From NCBI GenBank assembly GCA_965224675.1, contig CBDDAA010000002.1, forward strand, positions 806,001 through 870,000: a stretch of DNA of 64,000 nucleotides, read 5' to 3'. Each line of letters starts with the position of its first letter. Positions within the stretch are counted from its first letter, which is position 1. The translations under genes were made by a program, and so were the position numbers. The notes beneath the pieces were generated by a model. That model worked only from the letters and a program-made list of their open reading frames with translations. It was not told the origin of the DNA and searched no databases. The stretch is from UBA7957 sp965224675 (GTDB taxonomy: Bacteria; Pseudomonadota; Gammaproteobacteria; Granulosicoccales; Granulosicoccaceae). Positions 26,367 to 36,200 of this stretch are shown one piece after another.

Positions 26367-28499
26367 TTACTTTTTAACAGCTTTACTTACCCTCACCCGT
26401 TTATTAGATCTCCCCGTACTGCGTCTTCGCGCTTTCTTTTTCGTCACAACCTGGGCTTTTGATTTGCTTTGGTTGCTGGAACGTGTCGCCGACGAAGAAA
26501 AAGAAATAGTCAGTTTAAAACCTTCAATCGATCCAATATCGCGTCTGGCTTCATCTTTGACTTTAAGTACCCATTGCCCTAAACATGATTTGTCTCGTAA
26601 CTTGGCCAATGCCTCATGAGAGGTTGATCGATAGGTTTGTTGCAAATTATCACGGCTACCTCCCTTGCGTTGTTGCAGGATAACAGGGCTGCTTATTGCT
26701 GGGGTTTCCAATGAAATTACAAGATCGCCGATGTACGAATGCAAAATATCAACCTCGACAAATACATCAGCAATCTGCGCATCTTCTTGAACATGTAAGC
26801 TGACGCTTGCCTCCCCTAAATCGGGAATAGGCGTTGAAACGACTCGACCGATTTCAATATTATCACGTAACAAGGGCTTTGCCAGCTCAACCGCCCTGAG
26901 TGCATTCACCCGACCATAGCCATATAACGGGCTGTGCCCATTTGCATCGTAGTCACCATTGGACTGATCAATTTTATCGCATGAACGTTTGAGAATTTCT
27001 CGCACCTCCAACCAATCCAGCTGTGGATTCATATTGAGAATGAGCGCACAAACTCCGGCTACACCCGGGCAAGAACTAGATGTACCGCCAAAAGAATTCG
27101 TGTAGTTTCCGCTTATATCCCCGTCACTTTGATCTGCTCCGCTGTTATAGCCTATTGCGCCGTGCCGGTCTGTCGTCCAGATTCCCGTCGTTAGTGGCTC
27201 TGGGTGAGAAAATCGGGGAAACCCCGAATCACTACTTGGAAATGAGCACCATACTGATTCTCCAAAATCACTGTAAACACTTCTTGCTCCACGATCATTA
27301 CAAGCCGCAACCGCAATGACTTGCGCATGACTTGCATAGCCATCATTCTCTACGCTTTCATTTCCATTTCCTGCAGCAAAAAGAATAACGCAGCCAAGCC
27401 CATTCCTGCCATGGGTAACCGCGTAATTCATAACGTCCCGGGTACTATCAGGCAAAGGAACAAAAACATCATGTCGAGGATCACTTGGCTCAAACCAACG
27501 TCCATCAGGTGGCCCCCAGCTACAAGAGATTACGTCAGCCCCATTATCCACAGCCCATTTAAAAGCATTAGCCTCAACCATAGAGCCAAGATTAGCAGTC
27601 AGACGTATAGCCATTAGCTTTGCATCCGGTGCCACACCAACGGCACCATTTACACCAGAAGCGCAAGCAACCCCCGCACATGCCGTTCCGTGATTATCAA
27701 AATGCTCGGGGGCAAATCTGTCACGAGGTCGTGGGTCATTGCTGCCACTCATTGCGTCTAGGGGAGCTGTAATTTTACCGGGAACAGAAAACTCGGTGTG
27801 ATCAATATCAACGCCATCATCGATAACGGCGATGATTGTACCCACACCCCGTGAATGCGTATGTGCGGCATCGACATGTGCATGCTGGTTGATTAGCATG
27901 CCATCAACTACAGTAGACGCCAAATGCCATTGCTGTGGAAAAAACGCCTTGCGATGTCTTTGACGAACCAATTCAGGATGACAGACCTCTACGTCGGGTC
28001 GTTCTAAAAGTGTCAGTGCCATATCAAAAACCTTTTGCCCTGTTCCTTCTGTCGCCTGCACAAAATAAGAATTAGTGGCAAACTCTAACTTTTGCTTAAT
28101 GATCAGAGCAGACTCACGAATTATAGTCTCACACTCATTCGCATCTAAGTGATCGGAAAAGCGCAGATAGATATTTTCTGTATAGAGTATCGGTTCCTTG
28201 CTCTGGGTATCGATAAGAACACCACCTGCAAAACGAATATCCGGATAAGAACGCAAAGCTGTTTTGCGCGATGTCGTAGCAGACTTACGTTCATTTCGAG
28301 GAACACGATACACTTCAACCCCAGCCTCTGGAAATTGCGTAACCAGCTCGCAACCTGACAATTCACTCTCGATGGGTTCTCTTACATTTGAGCGTGAGCC
28401 GATTGGTTTCTGAGATCTTGTTCTGATTGCAATGAGGTCCTTGCTTTTATCGAGTGAAAGTTGATACCCGTTTTCACCACCATATTTGACAATTGGCAT
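26367..28499 (-). CDS. Subtilisin-like (S8) serine protease with C-terminal P-domain and basic tail
   Basis: A 710-residue protease. After a prodomain-like N-terminal part (about 1-195) come the triad motifs AVIDDGVDIDHTEF (Asp near 225), NHGTACAGVA (His near 268) and GGTSSSCPGVAG (Ser near 472), plus the oxyanion Asn in FAAGNGNE. Residues about 545-665 form a proprotein-convertase P-domain, ending GSIEGFKLTISF. The last 40 residues are very rich in Lys/Arg. There is no signal peptide, unlike most P-domain subtilisins, so it either stays in the cell or leaves by an uncommon route. It is monocistronic, with its own terminator. The target is unknown. Confidence 0.9.
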   Translation of the reverse strand: MPIVKYGGENGYQLSLDKSKDLIAIRTRSQKPIGSRSNVREPIESELSGCELVTQFPEAGVEVYRVPRNERKSATTSRKTALRSYPDIRFAGGVLIDTQSKEPILYTENIYLRFSDHLDANECETIIRESALIIKQKLEFATNSYFVQATEGTGQKVFDMALTLLERPDVEVCHPELVRQRHRKAFFPQQWHLASTVVDGMLINQHAHVDAAHTHSRGVGTIIAVIDDGVDIDHTEFSVPGKITAPLDAMSGSNDPRPRDRFAPEHFDNHGTACAGVACASGVNGAVGVAPDAKLMAIRLTANLGSMVEANAFKWAVDNGADVISCSWGPPDGRWFEPSDPRHDVFVPLPDSTRDVMNYAVTHGRNGLGCVILFAAGNGNESVENDGYASHAQVIAVAACNDRGARSVYSDFGESVWCSFPSSDSGFPRFSHPEPLTTGIWTTDRHGAIGYNSGADQSDGDISGNYTNSFGGTSSSCPGVAGVCALILNMNPQLDWLEVREILKRSCDKIDQSNGDYDANGHSPLYGYGRVNALRAVELAKPLLRDNIEIGRVVSTPIPDLGEASVSLHVQEDAQIADVFVEVDILHSYIGDLVISLETPAISSPVILQQRKGGSRDNLQQTYRSTSHEALAKLRDKSCLGQWVLKVKDEARRDIGSIEGFKLTISFSSSATRSSNQSKSKAQVVTKKKARRRSTGRSNKRVRVSKAVKK

Positions 28500-28764
28500 T
28501 ATATGACCCTCACATCAGATATTAGTAATTTAAATAACATAGGCTTTATTCAAAGACCCACATTATTGACCATATAATTTATGTTATTGATGTACCGTGA
28601 ATGTTCTGTTACTTAAGAGTCATTAATACGTGAAAGTGTTAAGCGTGAAGGTCAGCAATCAGATAGTTGCGCTTTTTACTCTGGCCTTAAAAAATGAATT
28701 ACCCCGGCATGAGAAATAATAGGTTCGGACTTACGATTACCATACAAACTATGGAAACAGCATT

Positions 28765-29709
28765 TCAAATCAACCCTTGTTTCATCAAGTAGATAATTGC
28801 AGTTACTGACACCAGTGAAAAAACCGTGGAAATAACCACAGCACTTGATGCACGCTCCTCCCACACCTTGTATTGCTGTGCGATCACGAAAACATTGGTA
28901 GCCGAAGGCAATGCAGCAAGCAGTATTGCTGAATACAACCAAACTGGGTTGACGTTTGGTATCGCACTGATAGCAAGAAACATGAAAAATGGGTGGAACA
29001 GGAGTTTTACGGGCACCAGGAACACAAGCTCAGCCGGTATTTTCTTGAGAGGTCGAAGGGCTGCAGTCACACCCATTGTGAACAGGGCGCAAGGTGCAGC
29101 AGCAGTGGATAACATCAGCAGTAATTGATCAACAGGTTGTGGTGGTTGGTACTCGAAACCGGCGGCAGTCACCCCTGCAATGGTGGCAAGTATAAACGGA
29201 TGGGTCAGGATCTTTTTTACAATTTCTGCCAGCAGCGACAGTAATCGTCTTTTTTGTTGATCGCCCAAAGCCATTAACAAAGGTGCGAGTGTAAAGTGCA
29301 TGGAATTATCCACACAGAATATCAGCGCAACGGGAACACCCGCCTCGGGTCCAAGGGCGGCTATGGCGAGCGGCGGCCCCATATAACCGATATTGCCATA
29401 GGCGCCTGCAAAACCTTGAATGGTCGCAATGCGAGTTCCGCCACGCATGAGAACGTGTGCAAAAATAAAGCTGATGATAAAAACAAAAAGCGTGACTGAC
29501 GTTGTGCCGATTAAAAACTGGCTATTTGCGAACTCGTGTAGGGGTGTGCGTGACAATATTCGAAAGAATAATGCAGGCAATGAAATGTATACGATGAAAA
29601 AGTTAAGCCACGCGAGTCCCGCCAGCGGTATCTTTCGCCAACGCGCACTCAGATAACCTAGCAGAATTAAACCGAATAGTGGCAGAACCAGATTAAGAAC
29701 CTGAAGCAT
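28765..29709 (-). CDS. AEC-family permease (auxin efflux carrier superfamily)
   Basis: A 314-residue inner-membrane protein with about ten hydrophobic segments in two five-helix halves. The N-terminal VLPLFGLILLGYLSARW, the FFIVYISLPALFFRIL crossover and the GNIGYMGPPLAIAALGPEAG motif are typical. Family members move small carboxylates or amino acids; the substrate is not readable. It stands alone, on the same strand as its neighbours but spaced by more than 130 bp. Confidence 0.88.
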   Translation of the reverse strand: MLQVLNLVLPLFGLILLGYLSARWRKIPLAGLAWLNFFIVYISLPALFFRILSRTPLHEFANSQFLIGTTSVTLFVFIISFIFAHVLMRGGTRIATIQGFAGAYGNIGYMGPPLAIAALGPEAGVPVALIFCVDNSMHFTLAPLLMALGDQQKRRLLSLLAEIVKKILTHPFILATIAGVTAAGFEYQPPQPVDQLLLMLSTAAAPCALFTMGVTAALRPLKKIPAELVFLVPVKLLFHPFFMFLAISAIPNVNPVWLYSAILLAALPSATNVFVIAQQYKVWEERASSAVVISTVFSLVSVTAIIYLMKQGLI

Positions 29710-29849
29710 GTGTTAACAAGCAACTTTCTGAATTTGTGGGCTAATGTGCAATTTCCTGAGTCGGGTTTAAAAAAAGTTTTTTAGATAAGAAACCTGTGGT
29801 TGTCACTTAATCAACTTCAAACATTGCATAGTAATGAAAATAGCTGCCC

Positions 29850-30239
29850 TCAAAGCGTAATCTCAATACGATTATCCTCAGGGTCCAATACCACACTCTC
29901 ATAATAACCGTCGCCGGTTTTTCTTGGTCCATCAATAACCTCATAGCCATCCATTGCCAGCTCACGGGTTAGCGCGTCAACTTTATCAATGCTGCCAACT
30001 GAAATAGCCATATGAATAAAACCGATAAACTGTTTGTAGGGATCATCTGCAGAATCGGGTATGCAGGGCATTTGCATAATCTCCAGCCGGCAACCCGAAT
30101 GAAAATTCAGGAAGTAGGATGAAAATTCCTTTCCTTTATTTTTATATTTATCGTTAGCAGTCGCCGCAAAGTACTTTTCGTAGAAGCACTTTAACATTTC
30201 TATATCTCTGGCCCAAATGGCAATATGTTCAATTTTCAT
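29850..30239 (-). CDS. VOC-superfamily (glyoxalase/lyase-like) protein
   Basis: A 129-residue single VOC module pair. The first half opens with IEHIAIWARDIEMLKCFYEKYF, split here as IEHIAIWARDIE and MLKCFYEKYF, supplying a metal-ligand His; the second half gives GFIHMAISVGS and ends PEDNRIEITL with a possible ligand Glu. Such proteins are metal-dependent lyases, dioxygenases or resistance proteins; which one is unknown. It has no obvious operon partner. Confidence 0.85.
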   Translation of the reverse strand: MKIEHIAIWARDIEMLKCFYEKYFAATANDKYKNKGKEFSSYFLNFHSGCRLEIMQMPCIPDSADDPYKQFIGFIHMAISVGSIDKVDALTRELAMDGYEVIDGPRKTGDGYYESVVLDPEDNRIEITL

Positions 30240-30559
30240 ATTTCTTTACCTGATCTATTTTCACGACAAGCAAATTCTCTACTTCAGATTATTTGCCAAT
30301 CCTTGGCAACATCTACCCCCATAACTTACACAGTGGCACGCCCCGTTACAATAATCATTTTCCGCAGAGTGCCTCAAGCGAAAATCCAGGATTGCTTACG
30401 CCCTGAATGGCGTGTATGTTAGAAAACGCAGGAGTAGTTTTTCTATGAATTCAAGAGCTTGCGCCTCATATTGCCAGAAAGGCAAGCCTCAGCCATAACC
30501 GACCTTTAGATCCTCAAGCTGATGAGATAAGTTAAAATAGTAAACCTGTTTTATTCTGC
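30240..30559. other. Intergenic region without recognised gene
   Basis: 320 bases between the VOC and LpxR-like genes. A short hairpin (TTGCC-AGAAA-GGCAA near 30473) is the only structure seen. No coding frame of quality. Confidence 0.4.
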
Positions 30560-31672
30560 CTAAAAACTGTGCGAAAGAATAAGACTACCCCAAACAGGTG
30601 AATTACTATCGGGTTTGTCAATCTCTTGAGTTCTTGCGCGAATGACAAAACTCATACCCCAACCGTCAACACGGCGATAACTTATGCCAATCCAGCCCTC
30701 TTCCACCAGATGATGTAATTCATCACTATCAAAGGTCACGGCTGAATCTCTAAACTGGCCTTGAAGAATGGAGTTATAGAATCGAAACTTTGCACTAACA
30801 CCACCCCATAAAAAAAATTCTGACTCCATATTAGTACTTGATAGTAAGGATTGTGTACTGCCCAGACTGATATAATCTGATTGATGCGGTGTAAACGTCC
30901 ACCAGGAAGAGTATATTTTTCCCCAGCGAAAACTAAGTGATGCGCCTACGTCACTTGAAAAGCCTACACTGGCCTCCAAACCGCCTAATAAATCAAAGCC
31001 GTATTGTGTTGATTGAGAAGTGGTTAAAGACTTTTGCAGACCAATTGAATAGCGAAATGTGGGTTCCCCGCCTTCTGATATCTGATTGTCCCATCCTTGA
31101 GGTTCGGTTCCATCCACTGAAGAATGGGCTGCTGAGTGAAACCATTCACCCACAGGCAAGCCTAAAAAACCTACGGCCAACGCCGATTGATAGAGCAGTG
31201 AGGTCTTTGGCAGGATCGTTTGTCTGGTGTTAGCAACAAATAGCAAATTTGCATAAGGATGGTCATCTGGAATTGGGTCAGATCTCACAATATTCTGCGG
31301 TGTGAACAATGAAAGCCCTAACTCTATCGAGTGCTTGCTAATTGCGGGCTTTTGCGCATGCAATCTTGCCATGCCTGTCAAGCTGTCTATAGCCGACAAC
31401 CCAATCCAATAGTCTCTCACCTTTTTGCCACTTAGTGTATAGGCTATACCACCTGTGTAATCACGGTCATTGCTGGCACCACTGAGCAAGTCATTATCCA
31501 GATAGAACTGCCAACCGGAATAGGCCGGCTCCACCAACGGATTGATGATGGAATCATTGATAACGACAGAATTGTTGTTATCTTTTAATTGTGTTGACCA
31601 TACAGTATTGCTGGTAGAAATCGCAAACACTGCAAATACCATTTTCGAAACTATCCTTTTTAAATTTTGCAT
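30560..31672 (-). CDS. LpxR-like outer-membrane lipid A 3'-O-deacylase family protein (DUF2219)
   Basis: A signal peptide (MVFAVFAISTSNTVWS) precedes a 340-residue beta-barrel-like protein ending in an aromatic residue (LILSHSF), as outer-membrane proteins do. LpxR active-site positions appear: the Asn-Asp in YLDNDLLSG, the NDRDYTGG strand, DDHPYAN, and the His in SAAHSS followed by PQGWDNQ. LpxR removes the 3'-acyloxyacyl chain from lipid A, altering the surface. Whether this copy is active is inferred from motif retention. It supports a Gram-negative host. Confidence 0.85.
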   Translation of the reverse strand: MQNLKRIVSKMVFAVFAISTSNTVWSTQLKDNNNSVVINDSIINPLVEPAYSGWQFYLDNDLLSGASNDRDYTGGIAYTLSGKKVRDYWIGLSAIDSLTGMARLHAQKPAISKHSIELGLSLFTPQNIVRSDPIPDDHPYANLLFVANTRQTILPKTSLLYQSALAVGFLGLPVGEWFHSAAHSSVDGTEPQGWDNQISEGGEPTFRYSIGLQKSLTTSQSTQYGFDLLGGLEASVGFSSDVGASLSFRWGKIYSSWWTFTPHQSDYISLGSTQSLLSSTNMESEFFLWGGVSAKFRFYNSILQGQFRDSAVTFDSDELHHLVEEGWIGISYRRVDGWGMSFVIRARTQEIDKPDSNSPVWGSLILSHSF

Positions 31673-32222
31673 TGTCTAATAATTCAGCGCGCTGTTTTTG
31701 TTATTAGCCTGATATGTGAGTTGATTTTTACAACTATTTAGAGGAATAATCGATCATAAGTTGCATTGAATAAGCGGTTTCTATAAATTTAATCCTGCAA
31801 CCTTCCATCCTTGCGCTCAAAGCGATACATCAAGGGCTGGGCTTTGAAAATTAAATATCTGCCCGCAGACTGGCAGTGTGATTGGATTCCTAAAAGCAGA
31901 TAAAATCATAAAAACTCCAACTCTCGGAGCCTGTTAACCCGACTGAATGCTGATTGGTATGACGAACCTTCCATAGAATAAGTCACTGTGCCCGGATAAG
32001 CAATTCATCATATCGATATTGTATGACGAATAAGATCCAATTGTAATAAATCAAGGCAAAAACGATCAGAAACTGGTTTTTCCTTGCAGTATCCTGATTA
32101 TACTGTATCTTAAGTTAAGTGCCTGCTTTCAATCCTACAATTTAGTCAGTGCATACTGACAAAAAACAGGCTGTCTCTGGAAGCAGGATTATCCTGATTT
32201 TGTCAACACGGGAAACAAGAAT
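31673..32222. other. 550-bp divergent intergenic region without recognised gene
   Basis: Between the LpxR-like gene (-) and the DUF2853 gene (+). I checked both strands and saw only short open frames with no start signal. TATGACGAA occurs twice (near 31957 and 32022), which may be chance. It should contain two promoters, but none is convincing by eye. Confidence 0.4.
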
Positions 32223-32561
32223 ATGGCCGAAGACAAAAATGTTGTCTATAACAACAATGTGAAGGCAGTGTGCGATGCGCATAATGAAAACATTGTCAGT
32301 AACCTGATTAAACACCTGGGCATTGCATTACGTTCTTCGAAGGACGCGGCGATTGTAGCCTGCTCAGATAAATCCGAGCTTGACCGCATCAAAAACGGTT
32401 TTATGAAAAAGAAACTGGGACTGACGGCTGATGACGCAGAATTGAATAAAGCCTTAAAGGAAGTGTGCGAGAAAATGGGCTCAAGCAACAAAAGCAAGTG
32501 CCGCGTCGCATTTTATTACCTGTTGGTTGAAAAATTTGGCAAACAAGCAGATTTCGCTTAA
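32223..32561 (+). CDS. DUF2853-family small protein
   Basis: A 112-residue soluble protein matching the DUF2853 pattern: NLIKHLGIALRSS, then ACSDKSELDRIK, KKKLGL, and the C-terminal KSKCRVAFYYLLVEKFGK. No function is established for this family. It has no signal peptide. It is monocistronic, convergent with the Tc toxin operon; three palindromic structures lie in the 400 bp between them. Confidence 0.85.
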   Translation: MAEDKNVVYNNNVKAVCDAHNENIVSNLIKHLGIALRSSKDAAIVACSDKSELDRIKNGFMKKKLGLTADDAELNKALKEVCEKMGSSNKSKCRVAFYYLLVEKFGKQADFA

Positions 32562-32698
32562 ATTCAGAGAAAATGTAAAATTATATATTAAGGTCTTTAT
32601 AGCTTTTAGTGCAATTGCGGGTTCATGCGCCAAGCATTGAATGTTGAGGAATAGCGGCTGCTAGCAGCCTCTTGGAAAAGTCTCTGATGAGTATCAGG

Positions 32699-32729
32699 CG
32701 GAATGTGTCACCCAGTTCGACACATTCCG
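32699..32729. repeat. 11-bp perfect inverted repeat
   Basis: CGGAATGTGTC and GACACATTCCG separated by 9 bases. No T-run follows on either strand. It lies 140 bp after the DUF2853 stop and could be a stem-only terminator, a binding site or a small mobile-element end. Confidence 0.6.
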
Positions 32730-32800
32730 TGACACATCACTTCTTAATGCTATTGTATTGGGCTTGTAGAGAATGACACAGAATTTTTAATACTACTCCC

Positions 32801-32836
32801 AAAAAAGAAAAAGCTTCCGCAGAACACTGGGGAAGC
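32801..32836 (-). terminator. Intrinsic terminator of the Tc toxin operon
   Basis: On the - strand: GCTTCC, a C-C mismatch, CAG, loop TGTT, CTG, GGAAGC, then a T-rich tail (TTTTTCTTTTTT, seen as A on + at 32801-32812). It lies 126 bp after the nucleotidyltransferase stop and closes the operon that begins near 50.9 kb. Confidence 0.85.
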
Positions 32837-32962
32837 ACTTTCACAATTAACGTCGATGCTCTTTTTATCACGCTGCCTAATATGTCTAACAACTAATTCA
32901 CATCAATACTACATCTTTAAGTTACTCCGACTACTAAATGATAATATAGATACGTTCGCAAT

Positions 32963-33277
32963 TCAAGCTAGTTTCTCATATACAACTTGCCCAGATATGA
33001 TAGCGGCAGTAATAAATGAGTTGGGTTTTTCACGCTCCCTTTCTATTTCAGACTCTGAATACACCAATACATCTGCTTTGATAGACAACTCATTAGAATA
33101 TGATGTAACTGAAGTTTTTATATATCTTTTTATAAATAGATCTTCTGAGATTACTAACAAATCAATATCACTGAAACTATTAGCGCTATCATTAGACATA
33201 GAACCAAACAGTATTATCCTTTCAGGTTCAGAAATCGCCACCGTATAATCAACAATTCTTAGTATCGTCCGTTTCAA
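32963..33277 (-). CDS. Minimal nucleotidyltransferase (MNT/pol-beta fold), last gene of the Tc operon
   Basis: The 104-residue protein has the nucleotidyltransferase signature: G25-S26, then the Asp pair in SDIDLLV (D37, D39) and a third Asp (D69, KADVLVY). The RARG segment typical of MntA-type proteins is replaced by MSND. Such proteins serve as AMPylating antitoxins to HEPN toxins, but no HEPN gene is present. The start seems to be TTG 33277, with AGGAA overlapping the end of the TcA gene. It lies in the same reading frame as TcA, separated by a TAA and two codons. Its role with the toxin is unknown; a modifying enzyme or a stray passenger are both possible. Confidence 0.78.
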   Translation of the reverse strand: MKRTILRIVDYTVAISEPERIILFGSMSNDSANSFSDIDLLVISEDLFIKRYIKTSVTSYSNELSIKADVLVYSESEIEREREKPNSFITAAIISGQVVYEKLA

Positions 33278-33283
33278 AATACT

Positions 33284-36200
33284 TTAAATTCCTAATTGAA
33301 AGAGGATAAATACATCATCAATTTTGCTATCATCCAGTGACTTAAAATTACCATCACTCTCTACTTTTAATAGCAACTTAATCTCTCCGGTTGGGCTAGG
33401 TTGAGATCCTGGTGCAAATTCTTCCGAACTATGATGTACCTCATTAATGCTTGGGTCTTTGTCTATGAGTACATCAGCCAGAGGATTAGCATTTGTAACT
33501 GTAATATTTGCGATGTACTTTTCATTAATACTGCTTTCCACATAAACATCCATTCTCTTTATTTTCATAGCCGCAAGTTTTCCACGAATAAAGAATGGAA
33601 AATGTTCTTGAGTTAGCGTCACAACAAACTCTTGATTATTTCCCCCTTCAGGATTCAAAAACCTGTACCACTCTGATTCAAATTCATGCTTGAGGCTAAA
33701 TAATCTTGCTGATTGATTTGGTAATTTATCCTGTACAGCAGCTAATGCTTCTTTAGCCAAACCTCCATTACGCGAGGTATAACTGATATGTAAAATAACA
33801 TCAGACAGTGAAGCAAAGTCAAAATAGTTATTCTCGATTGGCATGTTTATTTGCCAATCACTGATAACACCTGCACCTTCAAAAGGTAGATATCGCTCAT
33901 CATTAAAATTCAATTCAAACATACCGCTATCATTTTGAGCATGACTAGTTGCAATAGAAGAAATCGCTCCGAACATTGTATTAAAGCGTGTATCATCCTC
34001 CTGCTTTTCATAGTCACCGCCTAACAACGTCGAGTTTATGCGTGTTTCATTTCTTAATAATGAAAGCGTACAATTGATACTGGTATAAGGCCCCGTTATA
34101 CAGGGAATACTTAGCGTTACATTTTTTATTCGCCTCATATAATGACCAGGATAATCCATATCAAATAACCATTCTGGCAAGGTCAGTAAACATGTTCCTG
34201 TTTGCTTAAGAGTAATCAAGCTTAGGGGGATCATTTGCGCCAATGAAATATGCTTGGTAATTTCATACTCTCGTCGATTCTGATTTATGTATTCTGCTTC
34301 TAATCTTCGCAGATCAGCCATCAATTTATCACCCGATAGCAAGCCTTTCTTCAAGCTATCCCAGTAACCAAATTGTATGATATTAGAATTACTGACTCCA
34401 AGTTCATATTGGTAACACTTCTCAGCCTTTTTAGCCATATCGTAAGCAAGCTGATATGCCTGAAAATAAATAGTGGACACTTGAGTAATCATCCAACTAT
34501 ATAATTGCTCATTAGTGAATTTATTACGCATATAATCGTCTATTGTTTCAGCATTTTCTATCTGTAGCTCCTGATTCTCTAAATCTTTCTCGGCTATAGC
34601 TTGTCTTATTTCTGCTGCATTTATTTGAAATTGAATTTGATCTTTTTCAATGGTTGCTAATCTACCCTGAAAATCCCAGTCATCTTTCCTATTGATATAG
34701 GATCCAACAGTAGTAGACAAGGATGCTGCCTTATCCAAAGCTGTAGCAATGGATTGGATTGTTCGTACAGCCATCTCGGCACCATTTCCTATTTGTTGTC
34801 CGCCCATCGTTGCATTCACTGTTGGAGAACCTCCAAAACCTGCTGCTCCGGCCAAAAAATTGGGTATAAGCTTCAATCCTCCAGATACGATATAACCAGC
34901 AGCAATTGCACCATCAAGTACAAGTGAGATCCCATTAAGACCTAATGCCAATCCTTCCGGAATATTTACAAAATCTTTTCCTTCATAATAACTTCTCCTT
35001 TCTTCGGCAGACTCAAAACTTTTGTTTAAGCTACCAATTGTCTCAACGGCCTCATCAATCTGCTTTTTACGAACATCTTTAACAGCTTGAAGTAGCTGCA
35101 TTTCATGTTGAGACCTCAGCAGAGAAAGATTTTCTATGTCTTTTTTCTCAAGGGCACTTAAAAGTCTATCTCCTAATATTTTAACTTCATTAGAAAAATC
35201 TACCGCTTTTTGTACAACAATCCTAAATCTGTAGAACGGTGTTGGCGCACTTAAATCATTTAACACGCTACCAAAATCCACTCCGCCAGCAGCTGCTTTT
35301 ACCAAGAGAGCAGGATCAATAGGTGGTTCAAATAGAGGCAACTGTCGAACAATCCCTTGAATATTCATACAATGTCGAATTTTAAACAGTCGATCTTCCA
35401 CGGTATCCCAATACTTACTCAAAAAATCATTATTGGGTATACAAAAATATAGAGTTTCAAGCTTAGGTATAGGCTCGCTGCCAGATGTCGATGGAATTAC
35501 TGTTATTGGTAGTAGAGTATCCTCAATAACGACATCGACCTTTGCATTTCCAAAATCATCAAGATCTTTTTGTAACTCATTAAATGTAGCTTCCTTATGT
35601 TCAACATTAGGCACTTTCTGAGGACGATCACCAAGGATTTCGTGTGCCAACATATAGAGTAATGAAGCTTCATTGATTGATTCAATTGAGTCCCTTCTAA
35701 AAAGCATGTCACCCCAAGCGATTAAATTATCCAGATACTTCATCACCACATTTTTTTGATAAGCAACGGGGCGGTATCTTGCAATCACATGAGGTTTAAA
35801 AGGATTATTTCTCCAAGCCTTTAATTGTTCAGAATTTTCTTTTTGGCTTATATCCGACAAGATCGATTCAATTCGCTGATTACGATAGTCAGTAGAATTG
35901 TAATTAAAAAAGGGTTTTGTAACCCAGTATCGTTGAGGAGTAGGATAATCTTCAATATTTGTTGGATCAAAAATATAGTGGAACCAATGCATTGCATCTT
36001 CGAATTTCTGATTTTGCATAAGACGAGATGCAATCATTAAAGGAGCATGAAAGAAAAGCTCCCAGTTATATGTTGAATTGGCAGCCCCAAAAGAGAAGTC
36101 GACAATATCCTTGTTTTTCTGAGAAGTTTCTTCTTCACCACCCACTATGACCTTTGATGTTGGAAAATATGAGCCAAAACTAAACGTATTTTTGGGTTGA

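Larger units (their letters stand above)
32562..32962. other. Convergent intergenic region with three palindromic structures
   Basis: Between the DUF2853 gene (+) and the end of the Tc operon (-). It contains a 14-bp palindrome GGCTGCTAGCAGCC (32656-32669), an 11-bp inverted repeat (32699-32729) and the operon terminator (32801-32836). No gene is seen. Confidence 0.5.

Noticed and set aside
32856..33248. 130-residue open frame on +
   Set aside because: It is antisense to the nucleotidyltransferase, whose GS and Asp-pair motifs show which strand codes.
32963..33277. HEPN-MNT toxin-antitoxin pair
   Set aside because: Only the nucleotidyltransferase is present; no HEPN gene lies on either side.
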